A DNA stretch of 64,000 nucleotides. Origin: Dryococelus australis. Taxonomy: Eukaryota > Arthropoda > Insecta > Phasmatodea > Phasmatidae. Location of the stretch: NCBI GenBank assembly GCA_029891345.1, contig CM056994.1:222247991-222311990 (forward strand), read 5' to 3'. Every line of letters begins with the position of its first letter. The stretch's first letter is position 1. The notes beneath the pieces were generated by a model. The model ran no database searches and was not told where the DNA came from. It worked only from the letters and a program-made list of their open reading frames with translations. Positions 57,000-64,000 of the stretch are shown piece after piece. Position numbers and translations under genes: made by a program.

Positions 57000-57622
57000 G
57001 CCGTTGCTTGGTGCTGCAGGCTGTGTTAACTGGGGCTGGCAAGCGACGCTCGGGCACCTGGGACGGTGCGGCCATAAGCCAGGCCCGCTGTTTTGAAAAC
57101 ACTCCCCCCACCGAGGAAGGCCGTACGGATAGGCGGGGTAGTATACACGGTTGGGACGACGGTGGCTTGCGGCCATCTTGCCCGGGAGAGACCAGCGATA
57201 CGCCAGCATTGAGGACCACAGGGCCGTGATCACGACTTCGACGCCCAGCACTGCCACTGTCGAGGGGGTCTCGACAGACGACGCCGCCAAGACAGTTAAG
57301 AGTAAATATAATCCCAGCAGGGTACCTGAGGTTATGCAGGATTAGGGTCCTTGGCATAAGTATTTAAGACTCCTCAAGTCATGAGCACTCTATAGCTGTC
57401 TGGTTGTAATTTAGCTAAACATCTTAACCACTATTGATGATTGCCGCTATAAAGTAAAGTATTGTACTAGCCAAGGGCTATTTGTATTGCTAAGTGTAAA
57501 TCTAGCTGTGATTAATAAAACCTAGTTAAACTGTAAGAGTGCTTTATCATCTAGCTACTGATGACATTCCCCTTACTTCCGTGGTCTTATTTATTCACAG
57601 AGCAGGTCACAGCACTGGGTAT
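57000..57622 (+). repeat. GC-rich LTR-like repeat, copy 2
   Basis: The GC-rich leader (57000-57300) is followed by 'gtaaatataatcccagcagggt' and a poly(A)-type region (aataaaacc near 57513). The end 'catctagctact...gcaggtcacagca' is shared with the copy at 45620-46388. No internal retrotransposon genes lie beside it, so it is probably a solo LTR. Confidence 0.5.
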
Positions 57623-58545
57623 AAGAGGGCAATGCGAGAACCGACCACGTTTTAGGGGTTTCCGACCCAACGAATAAAGGAACTATTTTGGCCTACACAC
57701 AAGTTGGGTAGTAAATGTCACTCATACCAAATTTGGTCTACATCCTTCGAACGGTGTAGGATTGAGATAAACGAATCCGTTTTAGGGATATTTCGGTCCC
57801 AATGAAGGGCCGGTTTCAGTTTTACAGATAGGCTATTAATTAAACGTTTATCTCCAAATAATTTAACGTGCACTGTCGGGATTTGCCCGAAAGCTCCTCG
57901 TATAAATGGTATGATTTATTGTTGATGTTGTGGGATGGGATAAGGGTCTGGACACGCACCTTTGACAGGTTTATATTGAACGTCTTTGATTGCTATTTGC
58001 GCATTCGTGATGGTTTCTCAGTCCTAGTCATGGTGGTCGCTCGGACATCAATCAACTTAACCAGTGAAGAGTGAAACTGGCAGCAAATTTCGTTGGCGTC
58101 TTCTCCAAGCGAGTGTGAGTGGCTTTAGTACGCACAGAATTTGCAGGATTAGTACTAGAAAACAATACATTATTTTGAGAATTTATTTAATAACTTAACG
58201 AAATTTGCAACACTGACAAAAACGCATCACTGCCAGGGCAATGTAATATGTTAACTTCTTTCCACTCGCATATCCTGAATTTATTATTTAGAAACTTGTT
58301 CCCAATTTACAAAATTCAGTTCGAGATGAATTTACGGAAAGGGTGTAGCTGCTTCGTGACAGCAGATAAGAGTTTAAAGTGGTGTTGCTCGTCAACTTGT
58401 GCATCATGTCACAATATGATCCACCATTTATAATTAAACCTGGTACTTGAAACTTCAGTGTATGAAGCATAGCACCTAGTGTCCTAATCTCAAATACTTT
58501 ACTTCTATGAAGTAAACGTCAGTTTTTGAACTTTTCCCGAACGTC
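57623..58545. other. Intergenic or 3' untranslated DNA of the minus-strand gene
   Basis: No frame is recognised. If the exon at 58546-58655 is real, part of this interval would be its 3' UTR. Candidate poly(A) signals on the minus strand lie near 58170-58290. Confidence 0.3.
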
Positions 58546-58655
58546 TCATCTGATGACGTAACCGAAATCTTCTGATTGTCTGCGCTTCTTTTTCACTGTA
58601 GAACTGTCTTTGATGAAAGTCCACACTTGCAGGGTCTCATCAGCACCGGCCGTGG
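58546..58655 (-). CDS. Terminal exon of a CDC20/fizzy-family WD40 protein
   Basis: After a pyrimidine-containing acceptor (tttttccag ending at 58656) the exon reads TAGADETLQVWTFIKDSS, then a Lys/Arg-rich tail and DFGYVIR before TGA at 58546-58548. SAGADETLRLW is the hallmark of the last WD40 blade in CDC20/Cdh1 (fizzy) proteins. These activate the anaphase-promoting complex and end in an Ile-Arg dipeptide that docks on it; both features are here. The exon begins in phase 2. Upstream exons should lie at higher coordinates, but none was recognised in the window. A processed fragment is the alternative. This is the only convincing host coding sequence I found. Confidence 0.65.
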
Positions 58656-59199
58656 CTGGAAAAATATATATAAATGACTACCAATACTGCCAAGTGTGAG
58701 ATGTTATAACTATGGCAGACAAGTACGAGGCAATTAATGCTAATGACTTTTTATTGGTACACGCTAAAGCAACATATTCGAAACACTAAAATTAATGCAA
58801 ACTAAAACTAAACATTATGAAATCCTAAACTTCTAAGCCTACGTAGTATTTACCTTTAAATAATTGGACAACAAAAACCAATTTATTGAATAGGAACTAA
58901 TTTAAAACATACTTAGAAGAATAGTGATTCAGCAGAACACCGCAGATTACAGTTCTGTATCGTAAAATTAACTCCAATTTTTAAGCTATGTATACTGTTG
59001 TATTCAGTATTGGAAGCTCCACACAGCAGAATACTGAAGTAGGTATTTTATTGTGCAACTAAAGAATTAATGTTGAATTTTACATTTTATATTTATATTT
59101 TCGTAGTGTTTTGTTCAGCGAGTTCCATCCAATACCCTTTACCTATCGTTAACTTCCTGCGGTATAGTAGTACAGTAACTCTAAATCCTTACTATTTAC
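58656..59199. other. AT-rich DNA, presumably intron
   Basis: It lies directly upstream (minus strand) of the WD40 exon. No exon or repeat is recognised. Confidence 0.35.
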
Positions 59200-59715
59200 T
59201 ATTATAAATGCGAAAGTGTATTTGTTTGTCCTTTCACATCAAAACTGAGCAACGGATCGACGTGATTTTTTCACAGAGATAGTTAGAGGGCCGGAGAGTG
59301 ACATAGGTTACTTTTTATCCCGGGAAAATATCTTATTACTTCAGGTAAAATTCTTTTAGTAATATGAAAAAGTAAACAGACGGAATTACATTGCAACGTT
59401 ACAACAAAGCATTCTTAAAAAAATTTCCGTCATTTCCCCTTTCTCTTTTTGTCTATGGTCTGTCCTTTCCTTCCAAAAAGCCGTATTAGCCCAGTGGCAA
59501 GAGTTATTCCAAGTGGGGCCGCAGTAGCCCAGTGGCTAGAGAACCCAATAGTGGGGCCGCAGTAGCCCAGTGGCTAGAGAACCCAATAGTGGGGCCGCAG
59601 TAGTCCAGTGGCTAGAGAACACAATAGTGGGATCGCAGTAGCTCAATGGCTAGAGAACCAACAACTTTACAAAAATATCATGCGAACGAAGTCGCACGGG
59701 TCACCTCGTAGGTAT
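59200..59715 (+). mobile_element. Dispersed non-autonomous repeat (Helitron- or SINE-like)
   Basis: It opens with 'tactattataaatgcgaaag', 'tttgtttgtcc' and 'gagtgacataggttac', then 'tttttatcccgggaaaat'. It ends with 'gcgaacgaagtcgcacgggt'. I recall these phrases from a repeat very common in arthropod, notably lepidopteran, genomes. Class is unresolved. A minisatellite sits inside it. Confidence 0.6.
59513..59664 (+). repeat. 38-bp tandem units with an A-box-like core
   Basis: Four units start at 59513, 59551, 59589 and 59627, each built on 'gtggggccgcagtagcccag' then 'tggctagagaac'. The phrase tagcccagtgg is an exact match to the RNA polymerase III A-box consensus. A degenerate unit precedes at about 59481. 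Later units carry single changes. Confidence 0.9.
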
Positions 59716-60754
59716 ATATGACGGAGTCTCAGCTGTATAGCCTACCTCTGTGTGTTTATTAGTATTTATATGGATTGTAATATTAACTCACCTAGTCTGC
59801 AGCTCTATCTGCTGCAGTTTTTTTTCTTCAATTTTTACTGGTAGTGTTTCTATTCAGTTGGTTTGCAGATGAAAATAGCTGTCTGCATTCAATGATATGC
59901 ATTCAAGGAGTAAAATTATTGTGCAGCTTGCATTACAAAGCAGGGGAGACTTCGGTAATACAACAGAAGGTATACAATTTGTTTAGTTGATTGTAAAATG
60001 GACATCTTTGTTTAAACCTAACCTCATTATACTAGTTACTCTTAGTTCATTTCACACTGTTGCAGCAATCAATATTTTAAAAATGTAACATTTTAAGTGA
60101 ATAGCCTACAAGTATTTCATTTAGTATGAACTGTATAGGAAAATTAAAAGCATTAATTCACATAAGCAAATAAATAGATTACAGGGCTTGTTATAAGGTA
60201 AAGGACTTCAGAAAAATCTCCTCGTAGTGGTTATATCGTGCATTTATTATAATACGAATGCATGTGCCACTTAACAACAGTTAGGCTAATTTTGTTTTAT
60301 ATTTTTTTAGGCAACCGTGTATTGCGTGATTTTTGTATGATTTATATTCACGTATTTCCAGGCATTTATATGCACTAAAATAGCATCCTCTATGTTTTAT
60401 GGCATCTCAATGGCTCACTATAAACTAGCCCAAACTGTTAGTCCACCAGTGCTACCACTGTGAGTGAACTTCTGCGCACAAGTGATATAGTACTCGCCAA
60501 CGGAGACTACCTGAACCAAGGACTAGTGAGTGTGTCGCGTCACATCAAACCTCAGATTATGTTCAGCTTAAGAATTTCGGCGAAGATACAGGTAGATGTT
60601 GTGTATGGTAATTAAGGACTATATTCCGAGGCTTTTGCCACACTAGTACAATATTTTGACGGTATCACTGCTGGGTCACTCCTAGGTAGCAATCTTAAAA
60701 TTCAGACCTTAGATAAACCAAGAAACATACATGTGCCTACTTCATAAAGTTATT
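59716..60754. other. AT-rich intergenic DNA
   Basis: Nothing recognisable was found on either strand. Confidence 0.4.
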
Positions 60755-62530
60755 TACATTATATAAAAAAAAGGCAAAAGATGGTGGAGATGAGGGCGAT
60801 TTAGCTGGAGATGATAGCGATAGAGGTGCAAATTTTGTTCCAGAGAATTGTTCTGGAAGTGACCCGGATCACAGTATAATAGCTCCATCACAAGAGAAAA
60901 AAGGGAACGGATGATAAATTAGACATCGGGCGAATAACGTGATATACAAGGATGTAAACAAGACAGAGGAAAGAAACTTACTGAGAGTATCAAAAGATGG
61001 AAAAATATATTCGCAAAACAAATGTGATTTCAGGGAAACATTATGTCTCAAAGAAAGGGAAGCTGGTTACAGCAGAACTAATGAAGTCGCCATGCAATAT
61101 GTAAAAAATTAAATACACAGAAGATATTTCAGAAGAATTAGGTTTAAGAATATTAAATAAAATATGGAGTGAAAAAAAGTTTTGGGGCATGAAACGGCAA
61201 ATTCTGGAATCAAGTGTCGAAGAGAAAGCTGGTCAATAAAAACGACTAGTTTATAGTAGTAGATCACGAAACTAACACTGTAGTATAGTTCTGGCATTCA
61301 AAACAAATCTGGTAAGGTATTCAAAACTTTTTTTGTTACTCTGAAAATATCAGATACAACAGTCACGGTTGCATAAAAGAAATAAAAAAAGCAGCAGTGT
61401 TAAAACTGATGAACGAGGAAGACACGCGACCAAATAAACTGAAAAGGCACATGTTCGCGATGGAATAAGAGATCGTATACCTAAGTTCCCAACTTCTTAG
61501 TCATATAGGAAGCCATGTCTTGAAAAAAATGCATCTTCTATGTGTGTAAGAATGCAGAGAAAAATATTCCGAGAATGATATAGGCAAAAGTTGATTGTAT
61601 TTAGATAGTTTAATACCGAGTTGAACCTTGCGTTCATGCAACCTCATTTTGATACCTGCAATGACATGATTTACTTATCTGAAAGACATTGCCAATGTAA
61701 AGGTAAGCATTTAACTGGGCAAGTTTGGGGTACGATAAAGATAAAAGGCAAAGGAATATCAAAGAAATATTTCAAGAAAACGGTGTTTACTGTGGATCTA
61801 CAGAAACGTCTTGCTACACAACTCTTGACAAATGAAGATTCGTTTTATTTCAGAAAACTTTGGACTCTGAATTATACACTATATGATTCATCCCGTCAGA
61901 AAGGAGCATGCACTGTATAATGTAGAATAAAACCAAAGGTGGCAGAGGAAACGAGATTGTTTCAGGGATATTAAAATGACCACTGCAAGCACTTCCAAAT
62001 TCGGACATTGACGAGATCACTGTGTGGTCGTAACTACTCCGGACCGAACAAATGTAGTGATCACTTGTTATCCCTGGCGTTTGCTTAATTTTAAATGACT
62101 TACCATCATAATCATGCGTATCTATTGAATGGCTATGACCTCGTGGAAGTGGACAACATACATTCCATTATCGAGCGAGCAAAGAAACTGTCACCCAAGT
62201 GACACCTTGGGATTAGCAACAGATGGTTAGAAATTGAGTAAAATCTAACTTAGAGGTTTTCGGCATGGAAGTACGTGAATCATGAACTTTCACGACCTAT
62301 ACATAGGTCCGCCTGCTTCCTTTATTTTCAGAAGCAAGGACACTAATGGTCAGCAAGTACTGATATCTACAGTTACTCACATTCAGCTGAGGGCAGAAAG
62401 ATATAGTGTACTATTTTACAAAACCTCATTTCAGCAAGAAAAGATCCAGGAAGTTGACCTTCAGCGACAGCCTCGGCGTAGCTTGGAGATTCTAAATGTT
62501 TTGCAGCCAGTGCGGAATACTTAAGAAATA
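60755..62530 (+). pseudogene. DUF7869-like element-associated gene, heavily degraded
   Basis: Scattered frames in order: an acidic start (GDDSDRGANFVPENCSGSDP, 60810-60870), a charged segment near 60940-61090, SEELGLRILNKIWSEKK near 61130, FNTELNLAFMQPHFDTCND near 61610-61665 (the best-conserved spot), KRLATQLLTNEDSFYFRKLW near 61805, a degraded Asn/Cys/Ser-rich core near 62030, and YDLVEVDNIHSIIERAKKLS near 62125-62195. I recall this order from proteins that are repeated across arthropod and other animal genomes and are probably transposon-derived. Function is unknown. Confidence 0.5.
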
Positions 62531-64000
62531 GATTTCCCGAAATATAAATATCTTAGGCCACTACAGTGCATACCGGAGCAGTTTCAAGATTTATACATTA
62601 ATTTGCCACATTTTTCCACTGTTAGCGACTTTCCAAATATCAGTGAGGTGGTTTTGTAAATGTGTGTACTATGTTGCTCATTTCGATGGAAGTGTTGTAT
62701 TTGTAAAAAAAGAACGAGAGTATTTAATGTGATACCAAAATGAACCATTCTGTTTCTCAGTAAAATCGTAATTATTACAGACTATAATACCCTTTGAACC
62801 CTAATAAATCACAAAAATGTAAATATGTATAATGTGCATGACTTCCTCTAAAAACGCGGTTTTAAATGTATATTTTGAAAACATACCTGTAAATAATTAT
62901 TCCTACGAAATGTATTCTGAACATCGTTAGGTGTAACATAATTTAATTAGTTATGTACCTAGTACTTAAACAGCTTATTTGATGTAACTGCTTTTATATA
63001 TAAAATATTATCATGTTATTTATAATTAATATGGATTGAACATTTTTGTTGTGATTTAAGTAAAATACATACACCTATGTGATTAGGGGTAAACAGCCAT
63101 AACTGCATTTGCTGGTTCAAATATTGATAGTTTTATTTGCAATACCAGACTGAAAATCAATATCAATACATTATATGTGTATTGTGTTCATAATTAAAAG
63201 TGGAATATAATTTATTTTATAAAAAACTATGTGTAAATTTAAAAAGTGTTTTCTTCCACTGAAAAGTAAGAAAATGGAGTCATGACACCTTGTTTCTAAG
63301 GTGCAGAGTTTGGCTTTCCTTTTCAATGTGTTAATTTATGTAATATTTAAGTGCAGAGAATTAATTTCACTAGCTACAACAAAATAAATATTTGGAAGTA
63401 TTTTATATGGCATACGCTTACTTAAACTACTATCATATTGCTACAAATAAATGCAGAGCTCAAATCAACAAATTTGATATATTTAAATGTTATTTTCGAG
63501 AAACAGCCCAGTACTGCACTTCAGACTACATATGCTAGTTAGAAAAAACTGGAAAACCCTTGCATTTTGCTGTTTAACTTGGCCAGTGGCTGTTAGCTAA
63601 ACTGTCACTGCCAAGGAGATCGTGGTTCATTGTAATCAATTTCCTCTTCCACTTATGCACTAGTGTGTTTGCACCCATGTATGCTTAACACACCCTCTCA
63701 TCCATTCTTATATTTGGTCATGCATACATGTGTTACCATGTCGGCTAATTAGAAGATAGTTTCCTATTATTCTGGTGAAAAATATGTTTCTGAGCTAAAA
63801 TATTAAAGAATTAATTAAATTAAAACACCGCTAAATAATGTAAATGTAATGCAATTATTGGGCACTAATATGTTCTCATTAGTGGCCAAAATAATGCTTA
63901 TGTGAGGCAGCGAAAACTAACATCGTTAAAAGAAAAGGAATCTAGAAAAGTTGTATTAGCATTTTGGACCGTTTAAAAATATATGTATTCGAAATAATGC
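62531..64000. other. AT-rich intergenic DNA
   Basis: No gene, RNA or clear repeat was seen to the end of the window. Confidence 0.4.

Noticed and set aside
56980-57357. Two overlapping minus-strand frames of about 100-125 codons
   Set aside because: They lie in the GC-rich leader of the second LTR-like copy, and both strands are open for compositional reasons. No domain is visible.

Overview
The window is eukaryotic, most likely from an arthropod with a large, repeat-rich, AT-rich genome. I see no operons, rRNA, confident tRNA gene or CRISPR array. Almost everything recognisable is mobile DNA or its wreckage, plus one probable host exon. The host is inferred from the element types (insect-style Polintons, a DDE_3 transposase, Ty3/gypsy elements, a DUF7869-like gene); no species marker was found.

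Layout. 1-8.9 kb: an approximately 305-bp tandem duplication (1.05-1.71 kb), a gypsy integrase fragment (2.65-3.38 kb), a C2H2-like zinc-finger ORF (4.5-4.8 kb, minus), two minisatellites (5.1-5.5 and 5.8-6.1 kb), and a broken Tc1/mariner-type transposase (7.3-8.85 kb, minus) split by a 231-bp MITE. 9-13.5 kb: a 119-bp satellite, a tRNA-like SINE fragment, a complete 428-bp MITE and a purine-rich microsatellite/minisatellite. 13.5-21 kb: mostly unexplained sequence with short repeats.

21.04-38.30 kb is the centrepiece. A Ty3/gypsy retrotransposon with two recognisable LTRs is split inside its protease region by an 11.7-kb Polinton/Maverick (24209-35947). The Polinton has long terminal inverted repeats starting with AG(T/C) and a perfect 6-bp target duplication (GTCATC). 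It carries protein-primed DNA polymerase B, two BRO-N genes, a double-jelly-roll capsid-like protein, a DDE integrase, a DUF8207-like protein, a PLA2-like protein, an adenovirus-like protease fused behind a membrane-active-looking segment, a packaging ATPase and a penton-like protein. Most are broken by stops or frameshifts. Several genes on both strands start directly after a TATAATAAATG-like motif, a candidate shared promoter. A piece of the polymerase is inverted in place, beside two perfect palindromes.

38.3-46 kb: AT-rich DNA with a separate Polinton integrase fragment, followed by a GC-rich LTR-like repeat. 46.4-54.9 kb: remains of a more diverged Polinton (polymerase B, capsid, penton, PLA2-like, protease), interrupted by a large inverted duplication of an unknown ORF (51.42-52.62 kb). 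55-64 kb: a second copy of the LTR-like repeat, a probable terminal exon of a CDC20/fizzy-family WD40 gene with a C-terminal Ile-Arg tail (58546-58655, minus), a dispersed repeat containing four 38-bp units with a perfect Pol III A-box match, and a degenerate DUF7869-like gene.

The Polinton genes together form a replication, integration, packaging and virion module, as in known Polintons. In this copy the module is inactive.
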